A stretch of DNA of 48,331 bases from an uncultured Solirubrobacterales bacterium (GTDB lineage Bacteria > Actinomycetota > Thermoleophilia > Solirubrobacterales > Solirubrobacteraceae): the NCBI GenBank assembly GCA_903821395.1, contig CAIJLJ010000142.1, positions 1 to 48,331 on the forward strand. Direction: 5' to 3'. The translations under genes were made by a program, and so were the position numbers. The stretch's first letter is position 1. Each line of letters opens with the position of its first letter. This document shows positions 16,322 to 25,408 of this stretch, one piece after another. Below the pieces are notes generated by a model. The model saw only the letters and a program-made list of their open reading frames with translations. It made no database searches and had not been told where the DNA came from.

Positions 16322-17473
16322 GTGCTGCGCTTGAGTACCGGCGTGCCGCGGTTGATCGAGCCCTCCTCGGGGCTCACCGCCGATGATCCGCTCGAGTTTG
16401 GCGCGATCGCGGGCCGAACCCCTTGGCAACTTTTCTGGCGCAACTTCAAGAAGGATCGCGTTGCTATCGCTGGGCTTATCTTCATTGCGCTGCTGGTGAT
16501 CGCTGCGATCGCAGCTCCACTGATCACCAAGTTGCTCGGAGCTTCGCCGCCAAATCAGATCAACACGTCAGCACTCGATTCGTTCGGCACGCCGACCGGC
16601 CCCAGCTCAGAACATCTCTTTGGCGTTGATCCACTCGGCCGCGACGTCCTGAGCCGAACGCTCTACGGCGCCCGCGTGTCGCTCGAGGTCGCTCTGATCT
16701 CCACCGGGCTGGCAACATTGATCGGCGTCGTGCTCGGCCTTGTCGCCGGTTTCTTCCGCGGCTGGGTTGACTCGGGGATCTCGCGGCTGATGGATGTGCT
16801 GCTGGCGTTTCCCGCCCTACTACTGGCACTTGGCCTCGCTGCGGCGTGTTCTTTGGGAGACGGCTGCGCCATCAGCACGCCTCTGCAAGGGGCCGGGGTC
16901 GCAACGATCGTGGCGGGGCTGATCGGCGCCGCACTCTCGCTCGCTCGCGGCCGCCGCGAGATGGTTGGAGCGTCGCTAATTGTGGTCGGTTTTGGTCTTT
17001 TCTTCCTATTAATCGGGACGTTCTTCACGATCAAGATTGAGCCCGGAGCGGGGGTCGTGATTTTCGTCATCACGCTCGTCAGCTGGACCTACATCGCACG
17101 AATCGTTCGCGGTCAGGTGCTGTCGCTGCGTGAGAAAGAGTTTGTCGAGGCTTCGCGTTCGCTCGGGGCTTCCGACGCGAGAATCGTCTTCAAGGAGATC
17201 CTGCCGAACCTGATTGTGCCGATCATCGTCTACGCGACGCTGATCTTGCCAACGAACATCCTGCTCGAGGCGGCTCTCTCGTTCCTCGGTGCTGGAGTTC
17301 AGCCACCGAACGCGTCCTGGGGCGCGATGATCGCCGATGCGACAGGAGTCTTTGACAGCGCATGGTGGTACATGCTGGTACCGGGGCTGGCGTTGCTCTT
17401 CACAGTGTTGGCGTTCAACGTCGTCGGCGACGGCCTCTCTGATGCCCTTAACCCGCGTCAGGAAGGGTCGTGA
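16322..17473 (+). CDS. Peptide-type ABC transporter permease (DppC-like) with inserted segment
   Basis: Inner-membrane permease of an oligopeptide/dipeptide/nickel-type importer. It has the DppC N-terminal pattern: a hydrophobic segment at about 48-66, then the soluble HLFGVDPLGRDVLSR block (98-112). The EAA loop EFVEASRSLGASDARI is at 273-288 and the ASWGAMI segment at about 331-337. DppC proteins are usually 280-300 residues; this one is 383. An extra stretch at about 176-242 holds two cysteines, a hydrophobic segment, a basic SLARGRREM turn and a further hydrophobic segment. It splits the normal core between LAFPALLLALGLAAA and VSWTYIARIVRGQVLSLR. The start is GTG at 16322. It is the first gene of a five-gene transporter operon. 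Confidence 0.88.
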   Translation: MLRLSTGVPRLIEPSSGLTADDPLEFGAIAGRTPWQLFWRNFKKDRVAIAGLIFIALLVIAAIAAPLITKLLGASPPNQINTSALDSFGTPTGPSSEHLFGVDPLGRDVLSRTLYGARVSLEVALISTGLATLIGVVLGLVAGFFRGWVDSGISRLMDVLLAFPALLLALGLAAACSLGDGCAISTPLQGAGVATIVAGLIGAALSLARGRREMVGASLIVVGFGLFFLLIGTFFTIKIEPGAGVVIFVITLVSWTYIARIVRGQVLSLREKEFVEASRSLGASDARIVFKEILPNLIVPIIVYATLILPTNILLEAALSFLGAGVQPPNASWGAMIADATGVFDSAWWYMLVPGLALLFTVLAFNVVGDGLSDALNPRQEGS

Positions 17474-17501
17474 TGTTCAAAGGTTTTGGTTCAACAACAA
17501 A

Positions 17502-17516
17502 CCGGCCGAAGGCCGG
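17502..17516 (+). repeat. Short hairpin just ahead of the binding-protein gene
   Basis: CCGGCC-GAA-GGCCGG is a perfect 6-bp stem with a three-base loop. It is followed at once by the GGAAGGAAGG ribosome-binding region of the solute-binding protein gene. It may block 5' decay of the downstream transcript, or modulate ribosome access. This role is inferred. Confidence 0.4.
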
Positions 17517-17532
17517 GAAGGAAGGTCTAACG

Positions 17533-19302
17533 ATGAAACCGATTCGCATCTGTTCAGCAGCGCTTCTAGCGCTGATCCTGAGCGTTGCCGTTACTGCTTG
17601 CGGCTCAAGCAGCAGCAGCGACACCGGAACCAAGGTTGGCGCGGTTCCAACAACCCAATCGCTCACCGGCAAAACCGGTGGCGCATTGAAGGTGCTTGCG
17701 AGCTCTGACGTCGATTACATCGATCCAGGGGCTGCCTACTACCAGTTCACGTTCATGGTTAGCTACGCAACTCAGCGGCCGCTCTACTCGTTCGGTCCCG
17801 ATGACGCCGTGAACGCGGTTCCTGACCTTGCGACGCAGGCGCCAGCGGTTTCTTCCGACGGCAAGACGGTGACGGTGCACATCAAGCCGAACGTCAAGTT
17901 CAGCCCCCCGGTCAACCGTGCAGCTACATCGGCCGACGTCAAATACGCGATTGAGCGTGGATTCCTGCCGACCGTCGCGAACGGTTACGCGGGCGCTTAC
18001 TTCGGCGACATCATCGGCGTCAAAGCTTTCCAAGACGGCAAGGCGAGCGAGATCTCAGGGATCGACACGCCGAACTCGACAACGATCGTTTTCAACCTCA
18101 GTCGTGGTAGCGGTGGCGTTGTCGCAGGCGCTCTCGCCCTGCCGCTAAGCGCGCCGGTGCCGAAGGAGTACGCAGCGAAGTTCGATGCTAAGAACCCTTC
18201 GACCTACGGCGTCAACCAGGTTGCGACCGGCCCGTACATGATCCAAGCTGACGCCAGCGGTGCGTTGACCGGTTATGAGCCAGGGAAGAAGATTGACCTC
18301 GTTCGTAACCCGAACTGGAACCGCGCGACCGACTATCGCAAGGCCTACCTCAACACAATCAACATTGAGGAAGGCAACGACGATACGACGGTTGCATCGC
18401 GCCAGATTCTGAAGGGGAACGCGCAGATCAATGGTGACTTCGGTCCGCCTCCGCCGGTTCTCAAGCAGATCGTGAACCAGACTCCCGATCAGCTCGCGCT
18501 GACGCCATCAGGTGGTCTTCGCTACGTATCGATGAACACCACGTTGGCTCCGTTCAACAACCTAAACGTGCGTAAAGCCGTGCTAGCGGTCTTTGACCGT
18601 GACGCGATGCGCGCGACTCGTGGCGGCCCGCTGCTTGGACCGATCGCCAACCATTTCATCCCGCCAGAGATCGGTGGCTTCAACGAGGCCGGTGGGCTCA
18701 ACGGGACGGGAGTTGATTTCCTCAACTACCCGAAGGGCAACCTTGCTCTTGCGAAGGAGTACATGAAGAAGGGTGGATTCCCATCCGGCATGTACACCGG
18801 CAGCCAAGAGCTGTTGATGGTCGGCACCTCGGGCGGCGCGGCGCAGAAGTCGGCCGAGTTGGCTGCCGCACAGTTCGAGAAGCTTGGCTTTAAGCCGAAG
18901 CTTCGACTGGTCACGCAGGACTCGATGTACACAAAGTTCTGCAACGTGCCAAAGGCCAAGGTCGTGATCTGCCCGAATGTTGGTTGGCTGAAGGACTTCG
19001 CCGATCCGCAGACGATTCTCGACCCGACCTTCAACGGGAAGAACATCGTTGACGTCAACAACTCGAACTGGCCTCAGCTCAACAATGCTGCTGTCAACTC
19101 GGCGATGGACAGCGCCGAACTGGTTGTTGGTTCCGGTGCCCGCAATAAGGCCTGGGCAGCGATCGATCGTCAGATCACCGCGCTCGCCCCGGCCGTGCCA
19201 TGGATCTGGGACGACTCGCCGAACATCCGCAGCACCGATGTTGCAGGCGTGATCAACAAGTTCAATGGCAACTGGGACCTCTCCTTCACTTCGCTGAAGT
19301 AG
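17533..19302 (+). CDS. Peptide-type ABC transporter substrate-binding lipoprotein
   Basis: Extracytoplasmic binding protein of the SBP_bac_5 (DppA/OppA) family, delivering substrate to the adjacent permeases. From the ATG at 17533 there is a lipoprotein signal with lipobox VTAC and acylated C23, then a Ser-rich linker. The mature part has the family pattern: VPDLATQAPAVSSDGKTVTVHIKPNVKFS near the N-terminus, a SADVKYAIERGF block, and late IWDDSPNIRS. Total length is 589 residues. AAGGAAGG lies 7 bases before this ATG. A GTG/ATG at 17470-17475 in the same frame overlaps the permease stop and would add about 20 residues ahead of the signal peptide, so I rejected it. The ligand is not predictable. 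Confidence 0.93.
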   Translation: MKPIRICSAALLALILSVAVTACGSSSSSDTGTKVGAVPTTQSLTGKTGGALKVLASSDVDYIDPGAAYYQFTFMVSYATQRPLYSFGPDDAVNAVPDLATQAPAVSSDGKTVTVHIKPNVKFSPPVNRAATSADVKYAIERGFLPTVANGYAGAYFGDIIGVKAFQDGKASEISGIDTPNSTTIVFNLSRGSGGVVAGALALPLSAPVPKEYAAKFDAKNPSTYGVNQVATGPYMIQADASGALTGYEPGKKIDLVRNPNWNRATDYRKAYLNTINIEEGNDDTTVASRQILKGNAQINGDFGPPPPVLKQIVNQTPDQLALTPSGGLRYVSMNTTLAPFNNLNVRKAVLAVFDRDAMRATRGGPLLGPIANHFIPPEIGGFNEAGGLNGTGVDFLNYPKGNLALAKEYMKKGGFPSGMYTGSQELLMVGTSGGAAQKSAELAAAQFEKLGFKPKLRLVTQDSMYTKFCNVPKAKVVICPNVGWLKDFADPQTILDPTFNGKNIVDVNNSNWPQLNNAAVNSAMDSAELVVGSGARNKAWAAIDRQITALAPAVPWIWDDSPNIRSTDVAGVINKFNGNWDLSFTSLK

Positions 19303-19330
19303 AGATTCCGTTAGCAGCTAAATCGCGAAG

Positions 19331-19358
19331 GGTCCCTGCCGCAGTCGCGGCGGGGACC
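19331..19358 (+). repeat. Strong intercistronic hairpin after the binding-protein gene
   Basis: GGTCCCTGCCGC pairs with GCGGCGGGGACC across an AGTC loop: 12 paired positions with one T-G wobble, 28 bases after the stop codon. No T-run follows, so it is unlikely to terminate fully. Such hairpins after binding-protein genes commonly protect the upstream mRNA so the binding protein is made in excess of the permeases. Confidence 0.6.
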
Positions 19359-19384
19359 GGACGCGGCTGCTTGGTCGTGATCGA

Positions 19385-20347
19385 ATGATCCGCTACATCC
19401 TCCGCCGCCTTCTGTGGGTCGTATTCCTGCTCTTCGCAGTCAGCTTCATCACCTTCGTGATCTTCTATCTGCTGCCCTCGGCCGACCCGGCCGCCCTGCG
19501 CGCTGGACGCCAACCGAACCCGGCTCTCGTCGCATCGATACGCCACCAGCTCGGACTCGACCAACCTTGGTACGTGCAGTACGGGCGCTACATGAAGAAC
19601 CTGATCTTCCACTTCGACTTCGGCTTCAGCTACCAGAATGGAGTGCCGGTTCGCCAGCTGATCTTCAGCCGCCTGCCGGCGTCTATCTCGCTTGCAGCCG
19701 GCGCAGCCTTTCTGTGGCTCGTGGTCGGTATCGGTGTCGGCATCATCGCTGCGGTGCGGCCGCGGACGAAGCTCGATCGCGCATCAATGGGGCTAGCGCT
19801 GGTTGGTATTTCGGCCCCGGTCTACTGGCTCGGCCTGGTAGCGCTCTACCTGTTCTCATCCGACATCGGCCTGATCCCGATCCTGCCGGGCGCAAACTCA
19901 TACGTTCCGCTCAGCGACGACCCGGTGGCGTGGTTCACCTCACTGATCATGCCGTGGTGCGTGCTCGCCGTTAGCTTCGCGGCCTTCTATTCGAGATTGC
20001 TGCGCGGCAACCTCACCGAGGTCCTCAGTGAGGATTACATCCGAACTGCTCGGGCCAAAGGGCTCTCTGAGCGCCGCGTCGTATTTCGCCACGGCCTGCG
20101 CTCGGCGATCACGCCGATCGTGACAATTTTTGGACTCGACTTAGGCATTCTGCTCGGGGGAGCAATCCTCACGGAGACGGTTTTTAACATCCCAGGGATC
20201 GGCCGACTCTCGTACTCCTCGATCGTTCGCAGCGATCTGCCAGTGATTCAGGGGACAGTTCTGCTCGGTGCGTTCTTCATCGTCTTCGCCAACCTCTTCG
20301 TTGACATCTTCTACGCCTTCCTCGACCCGCGGGTGCGTTACGAATGA
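19385..20347 (+). CDS. Peptide-type ABC transporter permease (DppB-like)
   Basis: Second membrane subunit of the importer. At 320 residues it fits DppB/OppB. The start MIRYILRRLLWVVFLLFAVSF is a typical first transmembrane segment. The following periplasmic part includes LGLDQPWYVQYGRY. Further hydrophobic segments follow, with the EAA loop DYIRTARAKGLSERRVVFRHGLR at about 217-239. The late GGAILTETVFNIPGIG and the end FYAFLDPRVRY are DppB hallmarks. The ATG lies 26 bases after the intercistronic hairpin, and the gene overlaps the next ATPase gene by 4 bases (ATGA). Confidence 0.94.
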   Translation: MIRYILRRLLWVVFLLFAVSFITFVIFYLLPSADPAALRAGRQPNPALVASIRHQLGLDQPWYVQYGRYMKNLIFHFDFGFSYQNGVPVRQLIFSRLPASISLAAGAAFLWLVVGIGVGIIAAVRPRTKLDRASMGLALVGISAPVYWLGLVALYLFSSDIGLIPILPGANSYVPLSDDPVAWFTSLIMPWCVLAVSFAAFYSRLLRGNLTEVLSEDYIRTARAKGLSERRVVFRHGLRSAITPIVTIFGLDLGILLGGAILTETVFNIPGIGRLSYSSIVRSDLPVIQGTVLLGAFFIVFANLFVDIFYAFLDPRVRYE

Positions 20348-21336
20348 GCGCCCTACTCGCGGTTCAAGATCTCAAAGTCAGCTTCGACACGGAAGACGGC
20401 GTCGTCCACGCAGTTGAGGGGATCTCGTACGAGGTTAAGCCAGGAAAGACGCTTGGCATTGTCGGTGAATCGGGCTCCGGCAAGACGGTCGGCACGCTCA
20501 CGATTATGGGCTTGACGCGCGCGGCCAATACTCAGATCAGCGGTAAAGCGATCTTCGATGGCGAGGATCTACTCAGCGCCACCGAGCAGCAGATGCGTGC
20601 GATCCGTGGCGACGAGATCGCGATGATCTTCCAAGACCCGCTCTCCTCACTGCACCCGTTCTTCACTATCGGCTCGCAGCTAGTTGAGGCGATTCAGGTC
20701 CACAACAAGGTCAGCAAGGCGGCCGCCCGAACGCGTTCAGCCGAGCTGCTGACGATGGTCGGCCTCTCCGACGCGCGCGACCGCCTCAACCGCTACCCGC
20801 ACGAGTTCTCCGGCGGTATGCGCCAGCGCGTGATGATCGCGATGGCGCTCGCGAACGAACCACGCTTGCTGATCGCCGATGAGCCGACGACCGCGCTCGA
20901 CGTGACGGTTCAGGCGCAGATCCTTGAACTGATCGCAGATCTTCAGGCCCAGACTGGGACGGCGATGATCATCATCACGCACGACCTCGGTGTCGTCGCA
21001 GAGGTGGCCGATGAGATCGCCGTGATGTACGCCGGGCGGATCGTCGAACAGGCAAGTGCCACCGAACTCTTTGCCAATCCGCAGCATCCGTACACGCAGG
21101 GGCTTCTGGCATCGATTCCGCGGCTTGACCGTGACCGCACTGCGGGCCTCGACCCGATCGCTGGCCGCCCGCCGAGCTTGATCGCGCCACCGAGCGGCTG
21201 CGCCTTCCATCCGCGCTGTCCTCGCGCTTTCGACCGCTGCTCGGCCGATCTGCCGCCGCTAGAGCGCGCCGCAGCGGGCTCAGAGCACCTCGTCGCCTGC
21301 CTGCTGAGCCCAGAGGAAAGGAGCGTGAAGCGATGA
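20344..21336 (+). CDS. Peptide-type ABC transporter ATPase (DppD/OppD-like)
   Basis: Cytoplasmic ATPase of the importer. At 330 residues it has Walker A GESGSGKT (41-48), the Q loop in [13 protein letters not shown] signature FSGGMRQRV and Walker [13 protein letters not shown]. The switch His is in ITHDLG. The C-terminal oligopeptide-transporter extension holds [14 protein letters not shown] and the cysteine-containing [14 protein letters not shown]. That Cys pattern is usual in this branch and in some members binds an iron-sulfur cluster. Both gene ends overlap neighbours by 4 bases, giving tight translational coupling. Confidence 0.95.
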   Translation: MSALLAVQDLKVSFDTEDGVVHAVEGISYEVKPGKTLGIVGESGSGKTVGTLTIMGLTRAANTQISGKAIFDGEDLLSATEQQMRAIRGDEIAMIFQDPLSSLHPFFTIGSQLVEAIQVHNKVSKAAARTRSAELLTMVGLSDARDRLNRYPHEFSGGMRQRVMIAMALANEPRLLIADEPTTALDVTVQAQILELIADLQAQTGTAMIIITHDLGVVAEVADEIAVMYAGRIVEQASATELFANPQHPYTQGLLASIPRLDRDRTAGLDPIAGRPPSLIAPPSGCAFHPRCPRAFDRCSADLPPLERAAAGSEHLVACLLSPEERSVKR

Positions 21337-22325
21337 GCGCCGCCGATCCGCTGGTTGAGGTTCGTGACCTTGAGATGCACTTCCCGCTAACGCGCGGCGT
21401 AATCTTCCAACGCCAGTACGGGGCAGTGCGGGCTGTTGATGGAATTTCGTTCAGCGTTGCTCGCGGCGAGACCTTCGGCATAGTCGGGGAGAGCGGCTGC
21501 GGGAAGAGTACGACCGGCAGGCTGATCATGCGGCTGCTCGAACCAACCGCTGGCCAGCTCTTCTTTGAGGGCGAGGAGATCACCCACCACGGGCGCCGCC
21601 AGTTATCGACCTTGCGCCGCGATGCGCAGATGGTTTTTCAGGACCCATACTCATCGCTCAATCCACGCAAGACAGTCGGTTCAATTATCGCCGAGCCGTT
21701 CATCATCCATCGCGAGGCGCGCGACGCCGAGGAGCGGCGCAAGGAGGTACGCGAGCTGATGGATCGCGTCGGCCTCAACCCGGAGCATTACAACCGCTAC
21801 CCGCACCAGTTCTCCGGTGGTCAACGGCAGCGGATCGGGGTCGCGCGCGCGATCGCGCTGAAGCCGAAGTTGCTCGTTGCCGATGAGCCTGTCTCGGCGC
21901 TCGACGTTTCAATTCAGGCCCAGATCATCAATCTGCTGCAGGATCTTCAAAGTGAACTTGGGCTGACACTGATCTTCATCGCTCACGACCTCAGCGTCGT
22001 GCGCCACATGTGTGACCGAATCGCGGTGATGTATCTCGGCAAGATCGCCGAGCTGGCCGAATCAGAGCGCTGCTTCGCGCAGCCTCGCCACCCGTACACG
22101 GGTGCGCTGCTGGCGTCGGTCCCTGTGCCCGACCCGGCGCTCGCGGCGGCAGGTCGCCGGCCTGTGCTCAAGGGTGACGTGCCGTCCCCGAGCGCTCCAC
22201 CGCCCGGCTGCCGCTTCCACACCCGCTGCCCGAAGGCTCAGTCGCTTTGCGCGCAGGAGGAGCCGCCGCTGCGCGAACTGCCCGGCGGCTCCTTCGCCGC
22301 CTGCCACTTCCCGCTCGGCGACTAA
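21333..22325 (+). CDS. Peptide-type ABC transporter ATPase (DppF/OppF-like)
   Basis: Second ATPase, pairing with the one before it. It is 330 residues, with Walker A GESGCGKS (52-59), the [11 protein letters not shown] block typical of OppF, signature [10 protein letters not shown], Walker [13 protein letters not shown] and switch His in IAHDLS. The C-terminal extension has [16 protein letters not shown] and [14 protein letters not shown]. It begins with an ATGA overlap and ends in a four-base overlap (CTAA) with the convergent hypothetical gene. It completes a full import system: two permeases, two ATPases and one lipoprotein. Confidence 0.95.
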   Translation: MSAADPLVEVRDLEMHFPLTRGVIFQRQYGAVRAVDGISFSVARGETFGIVGESGCGKSTTGRLIMRLLEPTAGQLFFEGEEITHHGRRQLSTLRRDAQMVFQDPYSSLNPRKTVGSIIAEPFIIHREARDAEERRKEVRELMDRVGLNPEHYNRYPHQFSGGQRQRIGVARAIALKPKLLVADEPVSALDVSIQAQIINLLQDLQSELGLTLIFIAHDLSVVRHMCDRIAVMYLGKIAELAESERCFAQPRHPYTGALLASVPVPDPALAAAGRRPVLKGDVPSPSAPPPGCRFHTRCPKAQSLCAQEEPPLRELPGGSFAACHFPLGD

Positions 22326-22936
22326 ACGTCGTCCTCGTAGAGCGACTCGCGCGCGACCTCTTTGCCGCCGCCGTCGTAGCAGGCGATCTCCAGCATGTCG
22401 CCGCGGAAGTCGTCTGGAGCGAGCAGTGTGAAGCGGTCGTCAACGAGTTCGCATTGGTCGACGCAGAGCCCTGCCAGCTCGGCTGTCGCAATTTTCGCTT
22501 CGGCGCCGAGTGGGCGTCCCCAAACGAGCGTCATCGCGGCGACCGAATCGGTTTCTCCGCGCCATGAGCCGACTACCTCTTCGCAGAGATCGATCTTCCA
22601 GTCGGGGTTTTCGCTGGCTGTCTCGGCCGTTACGTCGGCAACGGCCTTGAGATCCTCATCCCCGGCGTCGTTGCGCAGGTGTGCGATGTAGCCGAAAACC
22701 TCTAATCCGTTCGATGTTGTCGCAACCGCCGGGATGTAGCTACGGCCGTGCCAGGTTCGGTCAGGGAACCAGGCGATATCACCGATCTGGCCCAGCTCTT
22801 CGCCATCTTCAGGCTCGATCGAGGCGCACGCTTCAATAAAAACCTGCTGCAGCTTCAGCGCCCAGCGGCCGGAGGGGAGATGTTCATGTGAGGGCTCGGC
22901 CGCGAAGCGCGGCACGAGGCGTTCTTCAGGAGCCAT
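22322..22936 (-). CDS. Conserved-looking hypothetical protein
   Basis: I do not recognise the family. From the ATG at 22936 the protein is 204 residues, acidic and soluble, without signal peptide or membrane segment. Tryptophan and aromatic-rich patches ([17 protein letters not shown] near residues 54-70) and a short C-terminal stretch with [12 protein letters not shown] suggest a folded beta-rich domain. A TTG at 22963 would add nine residues and cannot be ruled out. It lies 45 bases downstream of dtd in the same direction and is probably the last gene of the tlpA-GNAT-AEC-dtd unit. Codon use matches its neighbours. Confidence 0.65.
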   Translation of the reverse strand: MAPEERLVPRFAAEPSHEHLPSGRWALKLQQVFIEACASIEPEDGEELGQIGDIAWFPDRTWHGRSYIPAVATTSNGLEVFGYIAHLRNDAGDEDLKAVADVTAETASENPDWKIDLCEEVVGSWRGETDSVAAMTLVWGRPLGAEAKIATAELAGLCVDQCELVDDRFTLLAPDDFRGDMLEIACYDGGGKEVARESLYEDDV

Positions 22937-22981
22937 CTGGGCAGCTTCGCAGGAGAGGCGCAATTAGGTCGTGCGGGCGGC

Positions 22982-23407
22982 TCACGACGGTTCTACTTCA
23001 AGCATCAACGTGACCGGACCATCGTTCACCAGCTCGACCTCCATCGCCGCGCCAAAGACGCCGCTCTCGGCATCCAGCTGCCGGCAGAACCGCTCGTAGA
23101 GCGGTTCGGCGAGCGCCGGCGCTGCCGCATCGGTGAAGCTCGGGCGATTGCCTTTAGCGGTGTTGGCGTAGAGCGTGAACTGACTGACGCATAAAACCTC
23201 GCGCTCGCCAAGCGCTTCGCTCATCTTCCCCTCGCTGTCGTCAAAGATTCTTAGCGCCCGAACCTTCTCGGCGAGCTTGTCGCAGCAGCGCTCGTCGTCG
23301 CCCGGCCCAACGCCCAGCAGGACGCAGAGCCCGTGGCCGATCGCGCCGACCGTTTCCCCATCGACGCGCACCGAGGCGCTGCTGACCCGCTGTATTAGTG
23401 CGCGCAT
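22982..23407 (-). CDS. dtd: D-aminoacyl-tRNA deacylase
   Basis: Removes D-amino acids (and glycine from mischarged tRNA-Ala) attached to tRNA, protecting translation. From the ATG at 23407 it is 141 residues, the normal length. It begins MRALIQRVSSASV as expected. It contains the two active-site motifs SQFTLYA and, near the C-terminus, NDGPVT with the Gly-Pro dipeptide that enforces chirality. The frame stays open upstream for 42 more codons, but these are Ser-rich antisense to the AEC gene and not part of the family. It lies 10 bases after the AEC gene. Confidence 0.96.
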   Translation of the reverse strand: MRALIQRVSSASVRVDGETVGAIGHGLCVLLGVGPGDDERCCDKLAEKVRALRIFDDSEGKMSEALGEREVLCVSQFTLYANTAKGNRPSFTDAAAPALAEPLYERFCRQLDAESGVFGAAMEVELVNDGPVTLMLEVEPS

Positions 23408-23417
23408 CGCCGCCAGC

Positions 23418-24347
23418 CTACAGTCCGCCGGCGAGTTCGACGACGCCCGCAGCGACGATGATGATCGCTGTGCTCCAAGCGATTGCACCGACGATGATCT
23501 TGAGGTTGAGTCCGAAGATGTGTCCAACAGCAAGGCCGGTGATGCCGCTCGCCATCCCGGCCTGAATCAAAAAAGCCGAGGGGACTTCGATCACGAAACT
23601 CGAGAGGCCGAGCATCACGCCAGGGGCAATCAGCAGCCTTAGTCCCAGCGCTGTTAAGACGGGGGCCGTTAGCTCTGGTGGAAAGATCCGCGTCCCCTCC
23701 TGGTCGTGCTCGAGCATCAGGTTGACGCCGACGGCGAAGAAGCCGAGCGGTGCGATAACGACTGCCATCACGGTTGCGATCTCGCGCGCCCAGTCAGGGC
23801 TGAGCCAGCCTGGGGCGAGGATCGCCGCGACAAGTGCGATTAGCGCTGGGTTGCGGATGAAAAAAGTTTTCGTCCTGGCCCTTGCGCCCTCGCCGGCGCG
23901 GGTTCCGAAGGCGGCGCCGATTGCGAAGCCCCCAATCAGTGCGATCGGTGCCGTCACCGTCGTGTCGTAAGTGACGGCGACGCCGATCGAGTCGTTGCCA
24001 AGCAGCAGTGCGGTGAGCGGGATTCCGAGGTAGCCGGTGTTGGCGAGACCGACGGCGATCATCATCGCTCCCGTTCCAGCACGCGGCAGTTTCAAGAGGC
24101 GCGAGCCGATAAACCAAGCCAGCGTGATGACGACAATTCGCTCTGTCCAACCGAAGACGATTCCGGCGCCCAGCCCGGTCGTCAGCTTCAGGTGGCTGAC
24201 TGTGAAGAAGACCACGAGCGGCATCGCGACGTAAGCGAGGGTGTCGAGGACCCTGCGCGAAAGGTTCAGAGCCCCTTCGCCCCAGCGCCGCTCGGATCCG
24301 ACTCCGATCAGCAGTGCAAGCAGACTCGTGAATGCGACTGCGATCAC
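23418..24347 (-). CDS. AEC-family transporter (auxin efflux carrier-like)
   Basis: Membrane permease of the AEC family, whose bacterial members move small organic acids such as malonate or malate. It is 309 residues with about ten hydrophobic segments in two halves around a basic loop (GTRAGEGARARTK near 147-159). Family features include LANTGYLGIPLTALLLG in the first half, an FFIRNPALIALVAA block opening the second half, and FLIQAGMASGITG in the second. The start is GTG at 24347, 13 bases after the GNAT gene. The substrate cannot be assigned. Confidence 0.85.
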   Translation of the reverse strand: MIAVAFTSLLALLIGVGSERRWGEGALNLSRRVLDTLAYVAMPLVVFFTVSHLKLTTGLGAGIVFGWTERIVVITLAWFIGSRLLKLPRAGTGAMMIAVGLANTGYLGIPLTALLLGNDSIGVAVTYDTTVTAPIALIGGFAIGAAFGTRAGEGARARTKTFFIRNPALIALVAAILAPGWLSPDWAREIATVMAVVIAPLGFFAVGVNLMLEHDQEGTRIFPPELTAPVLTALGLRLLIAPGVMLGLSSFVIEVPSAFLIQAGMASGITGLAVGHIFGLNLKIIVGAIAWSTAIIIVAAGVVELAGGL

Positions 24348-24360
24348 TGCCTGGGCCCCG

Positions 24361-24792
24361 TCACTGCAGTTGCTTGCTCATCCAGATGTGCTCAATCCCA
24401 GCATCGGGGAAAGGCTCGCCGTGGGCGACGTATCCCGCCTGTTCGTAAAGCGCTACGGCGTAAGTCTGCGCCGCCAGGCTGATCTGCTCGCCGCCGAGCA
24501 GCTTTGATTGCTGATCGGCAACGCGGAGCATCTCGCTCGCAATCCCCGCGCGTCGGCGCTCCTTCGCGACGACCATTCGCCCGAGCTTGATCGTTGTTCC
24601 ATCAGGCAGTAGGCGACAGGTTGCGACCACCTCCTCGCCGTCGAGCGCAACTAGGTGCGTTGCTTGATCGTCAAGGCCATCGATCTCCTCGGCTAGCGGC
24701 ACGCGCTGCTCTTCGACGAAGACGACGGTGCGCAGCGCCATCGCTGCGTCAATTTGCTCTTGGCGGTCAGCAACTACAACGCTGACCGTCAC
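24361..24792 (-). CDS. GNAT-family N-acetyltransferase (ElaA-like)
   Basis: Predicted acetyl-CoA-dependent acetyltransferase of 143 residues. The N-terminal block RTVVFVEEQRVPLAEEIDGLDDQA resembles the ElaA subgroup. LGRMVVAKERRRAGIASEML supplies the beta-4 strand and the acetyl-CoA pyrophosphate loop (RRAGIA). A late YAVALYEQAGYVAHGEPF matches the usual end of the fold. Its first codon overlaps the stop of the thioredoxin-like gene by 4 bases (ATGA). The substrate is unknown. Confidence 0.88.
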   Translation of the reverse strand: MTVSVVVADRQEQIDAAMALRTVVFVEEQRVPLAEEIDGLDDQATHLVALDGEEVVATCRLLPDGTTIKLGRMVVAKERRRAGIASEMLRVADQQSKLLGGEQISLAAQTYAVALYEQAGYVAHGEPFPDAGIEHIWMSKQLQ

Positions 24793-25382
24793 TTCGCCAC
24801 CAACGCATAACGGTTGATGTCGGCATTTAGGTCACCCGCTTTGAGGTACGGACCGGAGTGGATTATCTGGCGCTTGCCGGAGCGCGAATAGAAAATCGTT
24901 GAGGGAACGCCGGCGAGGTGGTTGTCGCTGAAGACGGTGCCGTCTGGGTCGCCGTAGCTCGGGTAGCTGACAGGAAACTGCGCTAGCAGCCGCTTCGCGG
25001 CCGGAACGTTGTCTTTCAGGTCGACGCCGAGGAACGCAACCTTGCGGCCCCGATCAACTGAAACCTCTTGCAGGACAGGCATCTCCTCGCGGCAGGGCCC
25101 ACACCAAGATGCCCAAACGTTGACGACGACCGGGTAGCCGCGCAGCGCACGTAGCCGCTCGTCCAGCGCGGTCGGGCCGCCGGGGAGCAGCTGGGCGGCT
25201 TGCGCGTGGATCGCCGCGAGCGCGGGCGGCGATCCGATCAGGCGACTCTGCGCTTGGCTTGGCGTCGGTGGAGCGCTCTTGTCGGAGCTCTGACCGCCGT
25301 TTTCACTGCCAGCCTGACGTAGACCGACTACCAAGACTGCGACGAGGGCCAAAATGGCGGCGATTATCGCTGCGATACGCAT
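24789..25382 (-). CDS. Membrane-anchored thioredoxin-like protein (TlpA/ResA type)
   Basis: Envelope thiol-disulfide oxidoreductase, often serving cytochrome c maturation or oxidative folding. It is 197 residues with one N-terminal membrane segment (about 3-21), a Ser/Pro-rich linker and a thioredoxin fold from about 68. The redox motif is WCGPC with C94 and C97. FLGVDLKDN and the cis-proline in GVPSTIF follow, as expected. It is the first gene of a five-gene minus unit. The window also encodes CcmABCD, which makes a role in apocytochrome c handling possible but unproven. Confidence 0.9.
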   Translation of the reverse strand: MRIAAIIAAILALVAVLVVGLRQAGSENGGQSSDKSAPPTPSQAQSRLIGSPPALAAIHAQAAQLLPGGPTALDERLRALRGYPVVVNVWASWCGPCREEMPVLQEVSVDRGRKVAFLGVDLKDNVPAAKRLLAQFPVSYPSYGDPDGTVFSDNHLAGVPSTIFYSRSGKRQIIHSGPYLKAGDLNADINRYALVAK

Positions 25383-25408
25383 CGCACCAGCATTGCACAG
25401 CGGTGCGG

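Noticed and set aside
17470-17532. Earlier start (GTG/ATG) for the binding lipoprotein
   Set aside because: It would place about 20 charged residues before a classic lipoprotein signal; AAGGAAGG precedes the later ATG.
23415-23420. TAGGCT 7 bases before dtd as a leaderless promoter
   Set aside because: It includes the AEC stop codon TAG and lies inside a tight operon; chance match is likely.
23408-23533. 42-residue N-terminal extension of dtd
   Set aside because: It is Ser-rich, overlaps the AEC gene, and precedes the canonical MRALIQRV start.
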